Origin: Epiperipatus broadwayi
Lineage: Eukaryota > Onychophora > Udeonychophora > Euonychophora > Peripatidae
NCBI GenBank assembly: GCA_028023455.1
Contig: JAQFVV010012574.1
Location: 2,256,959 to 2,320,958, forward strand
Length of the DNA: 64,000 nt
Direction: 5' to 3'
Made by a program: the position numbers and the translations under genes. The notes under the pieces are model-generated. The model worked only from the letters and a program-made list of their open reading frames with translations, did not search any database and was not told the origin of the DNA. Shown one piece after another: positions 1 to 12,447 of the stretch (its first letter is position 1; each line of letters starts with the position of its first letter).

Positions 1-70
1 GTGGACATTCTTGCCATGATTTTTTATATTTCTATCACTCATTTTTTCTAGTCCTTTCAAAAATGGTGTA

Positions 71-120
71 TTAAGAGTTTATTGTATATAAAGAATAAGT
101 TATATACAATAAACTCTTAA
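71..120. repeat. Perfect 20-bp inverted repeat
   Basis: Two perfectly complementary 20-base arms (71-90 and 101-120) surround a 10-base loop, AAGAATAAGT. The loop motif recurs at 133-144 and 246-257, where it forms the duplication of the neighbouring SINE. It could be a small foldback insertion or local template switching. Confidence 0.8.
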
Positions 121-144
121 TATAACTTATATAAAGAATAAGTT

Positions 145-245
145 GTCTTGCATTGGTGGTCGAGAGGTCAGCGCGACTGCCTTGTACTTGCAGGCAGTTG
201 CGGGTTCGCGTCCCGGCCAATGCTATGACACTTTAAAAAAAAAAA
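145..245 (+). mobile_element. Short tRNA-derived SINE, copy 1
   Basis: The element begins with a tRNA-like body. A 7-bp acceptor-like pair, GCATTGG/CCAATGC, closes a segment with an A-box-like TGGTCGAGAGGTC and a B-box-like GGGTTCGCGTCCC. It ends ATGCTATGACACTTT followed by a poly-A run. A 12-bp target-site duplication, AAAGAATAAGTT, lies at 133-144 and 246-257, so this is a retroposed copy rather than a resident tRNA gene. The body is only about 85 bases, with almost no SINE-specific tail. Mobilisation would depend on a LINE in trans. Confidence 0.85.
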
Positions 246-710
246 AAAGAATAAGTTATCATTAATAAAAGATAATTAACATTTTAATTTAATATTATAA
301 AGGATATAATTTTATTGATAGTCAAAGATAGGCAATGATTTATTGATCAGAATATTTCAAATGTTTATAATTTTATGATTAACTAATATAACTTTGATTG
401 AGAATGTGGAAATTAATACTCAGTTTCAGGATTTTATATACTTAAACTGTTTGCACAAAAGGTCTTATCATAGGAAATGAATTGAAAATGAACTATCTTA
501 TATTTTTATGATTTCTAATTAGTTTAACAAAATACTTTAAAGTTAAATCAATTGCATGAGATTTTTGTTCTAATGCTAATGTTCAAAAGCAATGTACAAA
601 GTTAAATCAATTTGCTTGTGATTTTATTCTAATGCTAATGTTCAAAAGTATACAAATATGTAATTATCATCATATATAATAACAAGTAAACATAGACTGT
701 ATCAGATTTG

Positions 711-809
711 TTTTTTTTTCTCATGTGTCATAGCATCAGCTGGGAAGCTAACCCGGGACAACTGCTTGTAAAGCAGCTGTCACTGACCTCTCGACCACCA
801 ATGCTTGAC
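711..809 (-). mobile_element. Short tRNA-derived SINE, copy 2
   Basis: Same family as copy 1, on the opposite strand. Read on the minus strand it starts GTCAAGCATTGGTGGTCGAG and ends with an A-rich tail (the T run at 711-719). A 17-bp duplication, AGACTGTATCAGATTTG, lies at 694-710 and 810-826. The anticodon arm is intact: CTGC/GCAG around a seven-base TTTACAA loop, whose middle triplet would be TAC (valine-type), though identity cannot be assigned safely in a decayed copy. Confidence 0.85.
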
Positions 810-1029
810 AGACTGTATCAGATTTGATTTTGTATTTTAGCCAACAAAAATTAAAAAAAGGAATTTACATAATTATATTTAAGCACTTTAATGGCAGATT
901 AAGCTTTTAACAACTTTATTCAATTAGATTGAACTAAGTTTTTTTATTATATTATTTAGTTGAATGTTGATTCTAGAGTCCAATCTTCTATTACTACTAT
1001 TAAACTATACAGAACAAGTTTGAGCCAAT

Positions 1030-1180
1030 AAACATCACATGATCATCATTTTTTATGCTTGCTTATAACTGTTATTAAAACAGGCAAAACTCTATATGTA
1101 TTGCCACTCTTCTGGCATCCATTGATTACTTTGGCTTGCACTGAGTGGCAATATGTATAGAGAGTTTTGCCTGTTTTAAC
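1030..1180. mobile_element. Foldback repeat, family A, short copy
   Basis: Inverted arms at about 1075-1110 and 1143-1179 pair around a loop. The left flank (AACATCACATGATCA and following) and the arm core (AAAACAGGCAAAACTC) match the ends of the 1.2-kb family A element at 45.6-46.8 kb. No coding capacity. Probably a deletion derivative. Confidence 0.7.
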
Positions 1181-1190
1181 AAGTTTGGGG

Positions 1191-2395
1191 TATATATTTT
1201 TAATGAAATTTGAATCATTCTTTGTTGTTTATCGTTAGAACATATTTTTTACCAAATACTAATACAGTGTATAAATCCAGGTCCTCGTACTGTTTTTATA
1301 AAATATTTGAAACCTAACTTCGAAGTCTAAGAGTATCTAATCACTGAATAGTTTTCTATTTCAATGTACAATATATTTTTGTTAATTTAAATCATATTCA
1401 AATATTAATTTATTACACAAAATAATTTCAATTTTATATTTTACAATAATACATTAAATCAGTAAACATTTGACAAAAATTCTGAAGATAAATCACTATC
1501 TACAGCATTTAAATGATTACATTAACACAACATTATTCTGATTAAAGTGATGAAAGTAATATAATTTATTTATTTAAATAAATGAAAACGTTTTAATTAA
1601 TTTTGAATAGCAGTTAATTAAATATTACTAAGTATTGTCTAATTTATAGAGTTAGGCTATCAATATTCCCGATGCCATTCGTCACGTGAATTTTCTTCCT
1701 ACTCATTCGAGCATTTCTGCTGATTCTTTTTCAATATTAATCGAGAAACGAGAAGTTAAACAAACTGTTGTTTTAATGTTTAAATTAGCTTAAGATTTAA
1801 AAGAATTAGCAGAAAATAACTTTTTAGAAAACTAGTGAATCGTTCGATTGTAAAAACATCTTTTAAAAACTAAATAGAGAAGTTAGGTAAGTAAAATATT
1901 CTGCTATGCTTGCTATTAATTATTTTATTTAATTAATCAATGGGGATGGGATTGTTTTAAAGGCAGGTTAGATATGGCAAAATTAATGTATTTATGATAA
2001 GATGCTAGAATATTAAATAAATGGCAAAAGTATCTATGATAATCGAATGTAATAACTTGGTATAATACTCAATTATTCAATCTGTCTTCAGGAGGAGAAC
2101 TTAACACAAATAAAGTGTAAAATTTAAATGCTTTTTACAAGGTATAATATATATAAACACAATAGATTCTTGGTAGCCGCGGCATTTGATTTCAAACCAT
2201 CAGAGCTATTTACAGAGGTTCGCTTCGCCCCCCCCCCCTCCGGGGGGATTCAATCTTATTGAAAATAGAAAATCTTACTTCTCTACTTCATGAGCTTACT
2301 TACTAATATAATGTTTTTTAAAGAATTGTGGTGATCCATCATTTACTTGATTTGTTAAATATTTTTATAAAAATTAATACTTTATACCTTTTCAA
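1191..2395. other. AT-rich stretch without recognisable genes
   Basis: No ORF, RNA gene or repeat boundary is supported. A G/C-rich patch at 2217-2248 (a C run, then CTCC, then a G run) can fold on itself and resembles the pyrimidine-purine patch at 10,505-10,540 just after LINE relic 1. It may be a remnant of that LINE's 3' UTR. Confidence 0.4.
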
Positions 2396-2590
2396 ATTCA
2401 TTCAATTGTTAGTAATAACACACAGGTGTGAATAGAATATAACAATTCGAGTAGTAGAATTTTAGCCTATGCTTCTAGCCTGACTAGTGACAGCCAATCA
2501 TGGAATTGAACTGGTGAGCTTTGTATTTATTAATACCGAATTTAACGAAGGTTCTGGCTATTCTTTCAAATATACAATATTAGAAATTTT
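2396..2590 (-). mobile_element. Family C repeat (PLE 3' end), decayed copy
   Basis: The minus strand resembles the terminal repeat of the PLE relic at 51.4-52.9 kb. It has a B-box-like AGTTCAATTCC at the tRNA-like part, then a decayed stretch, then the conserved TGTGTGTTATTACTAACAAT end. The hammerhead-like core of the family is not readable here. Confidence 0.55.
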
Positions 2591-4061
2591 ATATGTTTAT
2601 CTCTGATGATCCTTCTGATTTTTTTTAACTAGAAATGCTAAAAAGCAAAGACCATATCTGTGAAATATTACGTGAATCTGCTGAAACTATCCGCCTCATT
2701 GAAATACTTTTAAAAGAAAACAAAGTAATAAATGAAAAAAATCCAACATTCATTTCTTAGGATTTCATAAGAAGTTTGAATATTGGAAATTACAGAGCTG
2801 AGTCACAATTCCTGGACCTTAAACTCTTAAATTTGTTGGTGTACTAAACCAAGCAGAGTGCCCCAAAATAACAAAGAGAAATATGACAAGTCTAAAGTCA
2901 CAGGTTCAATGAATATATATAAATCCAAATGCCAAAACACGAGAAAAATAAAATAAAAAGTAAAGAAGCTACTCACATTGCCATGACAAGTAACCCCTTT
3001 AGACAATCTAGTATGAAAGTTCATAATATCCTTTTATCCATTAAAGTAAAAAATATTTTACTGACTTCCTTTTGTAGCCTAATATGTTAAGGCATTTCTT
3101 AAATTCCGTTTTTTTTTTTTTTATGAATCTAAAAGTTATTAGTTCAATTCTTATGTTAATAAAAAAAAAAAAAAAGGTATTTGGCTTTATTGCTTGGGAG
3201 TTCATAAAAAATGCAAGCACCAAAATCAATCCTGGGACTTCTTGACCCCAAGTCACTAAAGCTTACAGGGCCCTATGCTAATAATGCCATTAGACAGACT
3301 ACCAATACAAGAAAAGAACTGACATCATTTCAAAATATTGTGTTATTACTTTAAAGCTATTTAGAAAAGCATAAATAACGTTTGAATTTTAAAATAATAA
3401 TAATAATATTTCAATTAGATGATGGAATTAGTCTAATAAATAACTACAGTTTATAAATTTAAAATTACAGCATAATCAAAATATTAAAATTAAACAAAAT
3501 AATTTTTTTTAGATATATTTTATCTACTAATGCTTATACTCTGTTATAAGTCACTTTTATAAACTCCTAAATTATTCACTTATCCTTACTTTTTATTTTA
3601 TTTAGTTAGTTAATTTTAAAATTTTAAAAAAAGTACTTTCACAGATGTATTTATAGATATTCTAAAAAACAATTATTTGTTTTAATTAATTAAAACAAAT
3701 TTCTTTAAGATGGCAATATTTTCTAAACATAGTATATACCCAACAACATATTTTAAACATTGCAAATATATTGTTTATTTTAAAATATTTAAATATGAAA
3801 AAATAAATTTTCATAATTTTTATCTCATTTGCAAGTGGTATTTAAAGCATTACAAATTTATATATTTACTAATAAAAAATGTATGTATATAGAATAAACT
3901 TTTTTTTCACCCAAAAATAAGTGTATAAAAATACATGAATACAAGTCTTTTTTTAAAGTGGACTGTTTTGCAATATATAAATTCTGAGAATAGAAGAATG
4001 AAGGTGAATTAGAATTCTTATTTACTTCCATTTTTTATTTTAAAGAATTAAAGTGTTAACC
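2591..4061. other. AT-rich stretch without recognisable genes
   Basis: Homopolymer and A/T-rich runs dominate (for example near 3110-3175). About 70 bases around 2750-2790 resemble 53,330-53,400 (shared AGAAGTTTGAATA), suggesting an old dispersed repeat. The short open frames here have no recognisable domains. Confidence 0.4.
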
Positions 4062-4072
4062 AAATGTAATTT

Positions 4073-4185
4073 TTCTTTTCATATGTCATAGCATCGGTTG
4101 GGAGGCGAACACACAACAACCGTCTGCAACTAACTGCTTGTTTGCAAGGCAGCTGCGCTGACCTCTCGGCTAACAATGCTTGACG
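4073..4185 (-). mobile_element. Short tRNA-derived SINE, copy 3 (long variable arm)
   Basis: Same head as copies 1 and 2 on the minus strand (CAAGCATTGTTAGCCGAGAGG), but about 20 bases longer between the anticodon arm and the B box. This looks like the long variable arm of a class II tRNA (leucine/serine type). An 11-bp duplication, AAATGTAATTT, lies at 4062-4072 and 4186-4196. The tail is A-rich, with no further body. Confidence 0.8.
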
Positions 4186-4196
4186 AAATGTAATTT

Positions 4197-5659
4197 GTAT
4201 GTTGTAGTGCAGTTATCACAAATATGGACTGTAGGGATCATATCTAGATTGGCTACTTTTGGTATGTGAACTTTATTCAAATGCCTGAGGAATAAAGGGT
4301 TTGATTATTTTATTTAAAGTGTTAATACTTTTCTAAAACAAAATAGATTGAAGATAATATTATTGTCTGTTTTTGCATTACATTACTAAACTCTTTAATT
4401 ATAGATAAGTTTTGTGCATTGGAAAGTTTATTTTGTTATCCAAACTACATGGGCCCAGTATTTCCTTAAGGGTAGCCATAAATTTGAAATCATATAGGAA
4501 TTATCACAGATAATAAATAACACATATAAGCACAAAAAATGTAAATGAAAAATTAACAAGTTGAAAAGTATACTTGCTTGACTACACTATGTTGTTATGG
4601 AAATATAGTAAAACACTGTTAGTGTTAAATTATAATATCAAATTTTATAATTTCTTTAATTAAAAAATGTGGAAATATATAACATGTTTTATATTTGTCA
4701 TTTATTATAAAATTTTCTGATAAAATTAGCATGTTGTGAAAATTTGTAACCAATAAGTATGGGATTTATTTGTTGCTAAATAAACAAAATATTCTATACT
4801 TATAAAAATATAGTGATCTCCAAACTACAGTTTTACAGCATTTCACATTATATTAATTTAATTTTTTATAGTAAATTTTCTAAGAAAGACGTGGAAATCT
4901 TCAACCACGTACCAATTACTTGACAAGCATTAAAGATAGTATTGCAAGTTACATCTTAGTAATAGTAAACTATATTATAGTATATTCTTAACAGGCGCCC
5001 ATATATAGGTATGTGCGCATACTCTATGTGCATCATAAACTAAAACTATATAAAAAAATTAAATCAATTATTTTATTTATTATGACTTTTTTTATTATTG
5101 CAAATAACTGACACTGGATGTGCAGAGAATAACCTATATCAAAACAAACTAGCATGTAACAGTGTAGTCTACATTTAAATCCGCATTGTCAGCCATAATC
5201 CTTTCTACATCATTTTTTCTAGTACCATTCATATAAAAATGAGTCATTGATAAAGCCCTGATAAAAGCACCAATCACATTCCACAAACTGATTTTTCATC
5301 AGTTCATTAATAAGTTGCAAATATCCATGTAGCAGTTGTTTTGTTACTATTGAAAGTATCCAAAGATCCTAAAATTATGAATACAAGCCAATCTATTTGT
5401 CTCTGTGTGTAGATCTGACGTGACAATGTATTTTAATGATATCATAACTATCTTGATTATATTCAATTAATAACAAAAAACTTTTTTGCTCTAGTATTTA
5501 TTTTAATATTCATTAGTAGATCTTTCTTATTTTGTTGAATTATTACATTTAAATTTTCTTCATTTTTAATAAAAAATTATTTCATTTAATGCTTGTTTCG
5601 AAATGTCATTACTTAAGAATTATTTTTTGCTTAATATCATTTAACATTATTGAATTAAT
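4197..5659. other. AT-rich stretch without recognisable genes
   Basis: I see no coding similarity, RNA gene or clear repeat here. Confidence 0.4.
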
Positions 5660-6030
5660 AATACTGCAGCTCCTGATGAAATACCAGAAAAGTTTTTAAA
5701 TATGATAGTCATACATTAGCTTCAAAAATTTGGGAATTTTTTTAGGAATATATGGATTCTTGAATTTGTGTTTTATTATTACAATTTTAAAAACAGAAGA
5801 AATAGGCAACTTGCAGTAATTATCTTAGAATATTATTATTATCCACTACAGCAATGGTACTTTCAAGAATTTTGTTGAATAGATTTATTTTAGTTATAGA
5901 TGAATGTTTACCAGAGACTCGATGTGGTTTTGAGAATCAAAAAACACTATAGGCATGGATTTTGTTGTCATGCAAATGCAAGAAAAATGTCAAAAACAAA
6001 GAAGTAATTTATATTGTAATGGATATATGG
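5660..6030 (+). pseudogene. LINE relic 1, first piece: reverse transcriptase N-terminal part
   Basis: Conceptual translation with frame changes gives AAPDEIPEKF, then IWEFF-like, then LPETRCGF-like and a block ending in LYIV. These follow the order of the fingers/palm region of non-LTR reverse transcriptases (AxGPDxIP, QCGF, then a lysine-rich helix). Many stops show it is dead. It should run straight into the motif at 8424 (FIDLIKAFDS), so about 2.4 kb has been added between the pieces. Only the order of weak motifs supports the call. Confidence 0.6.
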
Positions 6031-8420
6031 GTTTGTTTAAGTTGATGTCACACTTTCCAGAAGGCACCACTAGGTGAAAAGCCTAGACTTTTTTCTTATT
6101 TTAGGCTACCATAAAATTCAAAGTTACTGGAGATATACCCACGGGGAGAGAAGTTAATTTATAATATCAAAACCCAATTCTACTAACCATACAAAGTCTT
6201 TTTTTATTCAATAGCTCACCCAGTTGTAAAGATTAAAAATTTATCTTTCTTATAAATCTAAGATGGACAGTATACTCTTTATAAAAATGTGTTATGCTTG
6301 GATTCCCTTCTTTATTGGCTTACTAAATACTAATAAATAATGAAATGACATCAATGTATGTTGAATAAATTTAAAATTAATTTATCATTACTCAAAAATG
6401 ATAAGTTTATTGTTATGACTGACAATATTCAAGATTCAGGTATTGGAAATTGACTAATATATTGATCAGCAAGTTTTTTATAAAACAAATCAAACCTAAA
6501 TAGCACTGATATATAATTAGTATTGAGGTAACAAGTGCAATGAATGCTTAAAAAATAGAACAGTGTTGGTATTTGTGATAAATACCAAAGAAACTAACTC
6601 ATAAGAATATAAATCTAGCTAATGGTAGTAATGTATTTAACATCATTCACTAAGATTCATAAAGGTTACACTTGATATCAATAATATACCATAAACTAAA
6701 TATCTCTTATTTCCCAATACTTCACATTTGTCAGTGTATGCAACGTCAGTCAATTTCCATACACAAAACTGAATAGTCACTGAATAATATATACATTAAT
6801 TTATACATTATTTATATATTTCAAATTTTATTATCTTAGTTTGTGATATGTTACGTTTAACAAAATAAAAGTAAATTAATATTTTACAGTATTCGGTCTA
6901 CATTTCAAACTTACACAAATAGAACATTTTAAAATTTTCTTTTATTAATAAGAATTTTAAAATATGCACATATATCAATAACTTTCAAATTTAATAATTA
7001 TTACAAAACTGATAATGATTACAGAATTTTTTTTCCTCATGATAAGTTAATGTTAAAACTAGAAGTTTAATATAGAAATTATTTCGTTACCTAATCAAGG
7101 TTATCTCTTGAATACGTATTAGGAAATGCCAGAAGAAGCAATAAATGATAGCAGTCTGTGGGGATATTCATTTTCAAGACTAAAATAATTTGCAATAATA
7201 ATAATATGATAATATATGTGTTTATGATGTGCACTTACGGCAGCAAATGCTGTGTTTGAAAACATATTCATATTGATAACTTGATCAAGGATTAGGTACG
7301 TTTAAACCATCCATTTTGATGTCAGCAATCCATTCTCTGGATGGAATCATGATAAAATTAGCCACACATCGGAAAAATTTTATGAATCAATCTTTTTTTA
7401 AATACATGTAGATAGAGAATGAGCTTTCACATTTATTTTTATTATTTGCACTTTGATCATGTGTTTCCAAGAAAAGTTATCCTTGGTAATATGCTGATGA
7501 AACAATAGATTACTTTCTAGTTTTTAGTTTAAATGTATACTAACAAATAATCACCATCAGTTCTTTGTTAATTAATATTTCCCTATTAACAAAATTACAA
7601 TAAATTGACTTTAACATTATACAAATAGCAAAGGTTGATTTTTAAGAAAATAGGATGTTTATAAAATTATCAATAAATTAATTATTAAATTACAATTATA
7701 ACATTAACTTTTCACAAATTTAATTTAAGAAATTATTTTTACCTAGTGAATTGTTTAAATATCTAAAAATGTGTACATGGAGATAAACTGTGACATGTGC
7801 TATAGTTTATTTGTAAAAGTGTATATTTCAAATGTATCCATACTGTGAGAGGTTGGTCTGAATTCTGGGTTGATGGATGTGCTTTTTGCAAAAGAATTAT
7901 TCATTACTAACAGTATGCTTTACAATCCCTTTATATGAAGATTTATGCAATTCTATAATTTTTTATGGCCAAGTGATTCTTTTCTAGAAGGTATATTTGT
8001 GACAGTATGTTTCATAAAACTGCAAAATAATCTAACAAGAAAGTGCATAATTAGGAAATAGTGATCATGTGGTCATTTTATTAACTTTTTAAATTACTTT
8101 TATATTTGAAAAGTGATATATTTATATGCATTTATTTTATTATGCCACTTGGATAAATAATAATGACTGAAATAATGTTCCAACAACTACAACTAACAAT
8201 TTTATATAATGAAACACTATGATGATAAATTTGTTTAGAAAAAAATAAATATATATACATACAATCAATGCAAATTCTGATTCAAATGCAAAAAACACAC
8301 CCATTGATCTCTCATTTATATTATATATTTCATTTAAATAAAATTCCTTTTTCAAATATATATCTAAATGGATACACATGAAATACATACTCATATGGAA
8401 TATCATTTCAATATAACACT
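6031..8420. mobile_element. 2.4-kb stretch interrupting LINE relic 1
   Basis: It separates two pieces of one decayed reverse transcriptase, so it is probably an insertion. Its edges are loosely inverted (TTATATTGTAATGG at about 6013 and a similar complement near 8400-8420), which hints at terminal inverted repeats, but the match is imperfect. I see no transposase and no recognisable content inside. Confidence 0.35.
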
Positions 8421-9403
8421 TTCATTGATTTGATCAAGGCATTTGATTCAATTAATAGGATAGGTTTGTGACATTGTTTGAAATTGATCAGTTGTTCACC
8501 AAAATTTATATTTTACATAATAGAATGAAAGAAAATGTTATTCCTACTAGTGAAAAATCTGAAGCATTTGAAAGATAAACTGGTGTTCAACAAGTTTTGC
8601 ATTCTTGTTCCAACACTGTTTTCAATTTGTATGACTGGTTCTTTGAAATTGTTTATAAGTTGCTTAATCAAATCAGAAGCAAAATATAATATAGATTTGA
8701 TGATGAAATTTTCAATTTGAATTAATTAAAAGTTTTCTTGGATTCTGGATTTACAGTATGAAAATGATTGGCTATATTTTCCAATTGAAAAGATGATTTA
8801 ATGTATTGAATGCAAAGTTAATTAATATTCAAAAACTGATGTTTTTTATCAACCAGTGATTGGAAAAAAAATTTCAGCAATTTTTAGTTTAGATGAATAC
8901 CAACTTGAGAATGTAAACCAATTTAAGTTAGTTTTATTATTAGAAAAGTAGATGTAAATGTTGAAATGAAATACAGACTCTTAATGTGCTGCTGCTTTTA
9001 ACAACTTAAAAGGAAGAATATTTCATCTCAAGGAAATAACTACTGCAAACAAGTTAACTGTATGTAGAACAGTTATTTCACCAATTCATTGTATGGAAAT
9101 GAAACTTGGACTTCCTATCAATGCAATATAAAGGCATTAGAAAAGTTTCATTTAAGAATGCTCTGTAAAAGTTTAAAAATACAAAATCATAAGACCAATC
9201 AATTTGGTCTTCAGCTTGTTAAATATGATACTATTGAGTTCACTATTGTAAAATCACAGCTTTATTGGATTGGACATATAAAACAAATGAACAATGGAAG
9301 ACTTCCTAAAAGGTTTTTTATGGTGAACTTAAACATGGTTTTCATGGGAAATGTAACTACAATAAAAGGCAGCGGTGTCAGTAAGAGTATGCCAAGTTAC
9401 TGA
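8421..9403 (+). pseudogene. LINE relic 1, second piece: RT palm and C-terminal region
   Basis: Starts with RT motif A (FIDLIKAFDSINR, about 8430), followed by a motif-B-like CILVPTLFSI near 8605 and, at 9089-9403, an open stretch beginning MYGNETWTSYQCNIKALEKF. That block matches the C-terminal region of many non-LTR retrotransposons (LYGSETWT, then a leucine/arginine helix, then W-x-GH: here YWIGHIKQM). Stops and frameshifts occur throughout. The hAT relic that follows separates it from the last piece. Confidence 0.7.
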
Positions 9404-9539
9404 TATGTGACAAGTAAAATAATAACAAAATATATTATGTATAACATGTAATTATTTTTTAAAAACATTTTTATTATCACAAAAGTATAATTGATTAATT
9501 TTTTGTAACAACAATTTTTTAAAAAAGTAGTATTATTTC

Positions 9540-10258
9540 GTGGTTTTACTTAAGTCTTTTATAGATCTTATTATGGACAGTGGATTGAAATTTTAGAGTA
9601 TTGGCATGTTTTCATTTTGGCTGTCTACATGTGTACAATATCCGGAACTCTCTCAACCCACATTAAAATTTTTAATGCCATTCAGTACCACATACCTGTG
9701 TGAGAGTGGATTTTCTGCTATGATTGCGATAAAAAACAAATACTGTATAGAAATTTGCTCGGTATTGAATCAGATCTTCACCTCAAGCTGAGCAAAATTG
9801 AACCTGATATTTCTCATCTTGTTAAAAATAAACAAGTGCAAATCTCATACTAATTAAAATAATTTGTTACTATCCAAAAAGCATTAACCAATTACACTTT
9901 TGTGATATTTATGTTCAAAAATATGTTTTCATTTTCTATATTTTTATATCATTTAATTTTTATTTTGTGATATATATGTTCAAATTTTTTCTTTAATTTT
10001 TTATATTTTTAAATCGTATACCTAATTATATTTAAAGTATAGCTCTCACCTAAATGTGTTGCAATTTTTTTATATTTAACATATATATATTGTAAAATGC
10101 TATGATACCTAAATAAATAAATTTAAAAAAAAAACCAAATACATAGTCTGTATTAAATTCTATCACATATAAATGTAAAAAAAAATTTAACTACTGGTAC
10201 GCCATCCTCTTGCCTAAAATTCAGTGGTCCTTTATCCCAAAAAGGTTGGGAACTGCTG
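9540..10258 (+). pseudogene. hAT transposon relic: transposase C-terminal region and right end
   Basis: The stretch at 9645-9850 translates, with one frame change, as LMPFSTTYLCESGFSAM, then a block ending in LSKIEPDISHLVKNKQ. This is the C-terminal hAT dimerisation region (FSTTYLCExxFS), as in ZBED/SCAND3-like transposases. An AT-rich 3' region follows, ending near 10,258 with AAAAAGGTTGGGAACTGCTG, a hAT-type terminal inverted repeat. The 5' part and left terminus are missing, so it cannot move. It lies inside LINE relic 1. Confidence 0.75.
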
Positions 10259-10262
10259 ATAT

Positions 10263-10500
10263 AAGGAATATCTCAAAAACTTTTTAAAGAAGCGCAATAT
10301 TAATTGCTCCATTGGAAGGATATGGCAGAGAATAGAATACATTGAAGAGCTACAATTTCAGAAAGAAAAACTTTTTGCTAAAGAAATTAAAAGACAGCAT
10401 TATATAATATCAAGTAATAGAAAAATGGACCAACACATGCTATATGTGAACATGTGTTTCACGATCTGATTTTTATAGTCATTGCAAAACTCATTACTAG
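10263..10500 (+). pseudogene. LINE relic 1, last piece: ORF C-terminus
   Basis: Translation with frame changes continues the LINE frame interrupted at 9.4 kb: KEYLKNFLKKRNINCS, an acidic/aromatic helix, and a final CEHVFHDLIFI segment resembling the degenerate C-terminal zinc finger seen in this LINE type. A C/G-rich hairpin-prone patch and a TTATTATTATTA microsatellite at about 10,578 may mark the 3' end. Confidence 0.5.
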
Positions 10501-12279
10501 AGTAGTTAGTTCTTCGCCCTCCCCCTCTTTGGGGGGAAGGAGAGTTGGAATGCCATATTCATTTATGAGTTACTGTTTATTATTATTATCAAAAGAGATT
10601 TCTTTTTTATTGTTGATTAGTTAATCGTTTTATCTGATCATTAAATTTCTTGATTTGTATATCAAAAAAGATTTTTATTGTTAATTAGTTAATCGTTCTA
10701 TTTGGTTATTAAATTTGTTTTCCTCTAGTTGAATCACTAAATAGTGAGGGTTCACAATAATTAATATTTATTAAAACCTTACTTATTAGATTGTTATTAT
10801 TATTATTATTCGGTGCTTGTGTTTGATCTTGTTCATTTTCAGTATGAATTATTTTACAAAGCAGGAGGTTGTCCTTTCATCACATATTCATTTTTTCCAT
10901 CACTTCTACTGTAGCATTTTGTTTATTTTGATCAATAATTTACATTCAGAAGGAAATATGACCAAGACTGTCAAATTGCTAACATTGGATAAATGCAATG
11001 AGTCTTACCTTATCATACCTAAAGTATAATGGCTTATTTTTAAAAATAATAATGGGCACATCATTTAACATTAATAGATGAGATATCTGTTCCATCATCT
11101 CCGCTTATTAGCTTTAAAACTCCTGCACCATTTAGTGCAATGGTGAAGCATCAGATGCTGGAGCTTAGTTTATATGAATCATGGGCAGTTCTGACCATAC
11201 CAGTGGTAGAACTTCTTATAAACTCATGAGTAGTTCTTCACTCTAATGCCATCTGTATAACATTGAGTAATTAGTGATTACCAATAATAATGCATTTAAA
11301 TTCCTATTCTCAGAATGATGCGACTTTTGCCTTTATCAATGAGGCCTATAATCAAAGCTTGAACTAATACAGTTATGCCGCTATCTTTAATTCCATTTTA
11401 TTAATTATGTTAAGAGTCTGAAAATTTCAAAACATCCTAAAATTTAAATCCAAGCCAGTCTACTTAGACCATTATATAAATCTGACTTCAAATGAATAGC
11501 TATATATTTTAGTATACTCATTTCTTTAATAGGCATCAATATAATGTTAACTAATCACTTAATTTCTTATTTTAACCCCACATATGATAAAAGGAGTATT
11601 TTATTGTAATTATTAACCTCAAATTAGGAGTTATTATGTACAGAACATCAAGTTTAGGTTTTCCCTTTTTTCCTAATCTTCTATAAGTTCTTTTATCTAC
11701 TTTCTTTCTTTTTTTAGAAACATAATAGAATTTCTTATCTTGCAATGATTTACTTATATCCTGTGGAGATTTGGAATAAGTAAAATAGTGTAAATGATTA
11801 TATTTAGTAGATGCAAAGCATCTTACTTTCTTAAATTATCTGGCTTAGATAATACATTCTGGATCGTTTCACCCCATGCCTTAATTTCACAAATCATTAA
11901 TGGACAAGGAGATATGCATGAATTAAAAATTTTTTCTATAAGGATTGTAGTTATAAAGAGAAATTTCCTATCCTTATTGCAAACATTAAACAATCTCTCA
12001 ATTTGCTTTTAATTATTATTTTTTCGATTTATCCTTTTGGATACTTATTGTTATATTCATCATTTACATTTAATTATTTTTTTTATCATTTTGGAAGGTA
12101 GGGAGGAGAGATTCATTATAAATATATTTATTAAATTATAAATGCCATTTTTTCAAGTGACAAATATATTGTTTAAGTATTAATGCAACTAATAAAATAA
12201 ACTTTGATAATCATATTATATACATGAAATATTAAACTTTATAAACTTGACATATAACTTTAAATTAATTTTAAAGATT
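10501..12279. other. AT-rich stretch without recognisable genes
   Basis: Contains direct near-repeats at 10,590-10,710 (two versions of a segment with TTGTTGATTAGTTAATCGTT) and a TTATTATTATTATT run near 10,795. No supported gene; the open frames at 10,817 and 11,794 lack recognisable features. Confidence 0.4.
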
Positions 12280-12447
12280 AAATATATTAATATTTTAATT
12301 ACATTCAATCCTTTGCATTTGCACGCATTATTATTAGTATTGAATTAAATTTCCAATCACTTTTTACATGAGGACCAAAATCTTTTCTAAAAATACTAGA
12401 AAATTTAAATCTTTTCCCACAATGCATTTTGATTGAATCACTTAAGG
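12280..12447. repeat. Dispersed repeat copy 1 (holds hAT MITE 1)
   Basis: About 165 bases are similar to 15,305-15,500, including GAATTAAATTTCCAATCACT, CCACAATGCATTTTGATT and the CACTTAAG site. The family is unidentified. The 15.4-kb copy shows the unoccupied state of the site where the MITE sits in this one. Confidence 0.75.

Noticed and set aside
151-224. Functional tRNA gene
   Set aside because: Cloverleaf is imperfect (oversized anticodon loop) and exact flanking duplications plus poly-A show a retroposed copy.
2827-3256. Small host proteins on the minus strand
   Set aside because: Phenylalanine/lysine-rich frames typical of AT-rich DNA; no conserved motif, no splice context.
7486-7515. 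CTGATGA near 7,493 (and at 2,607 and 57,286) as hammerhead
   Set aside because: No stem II and GAAA strand at a suitable distance.
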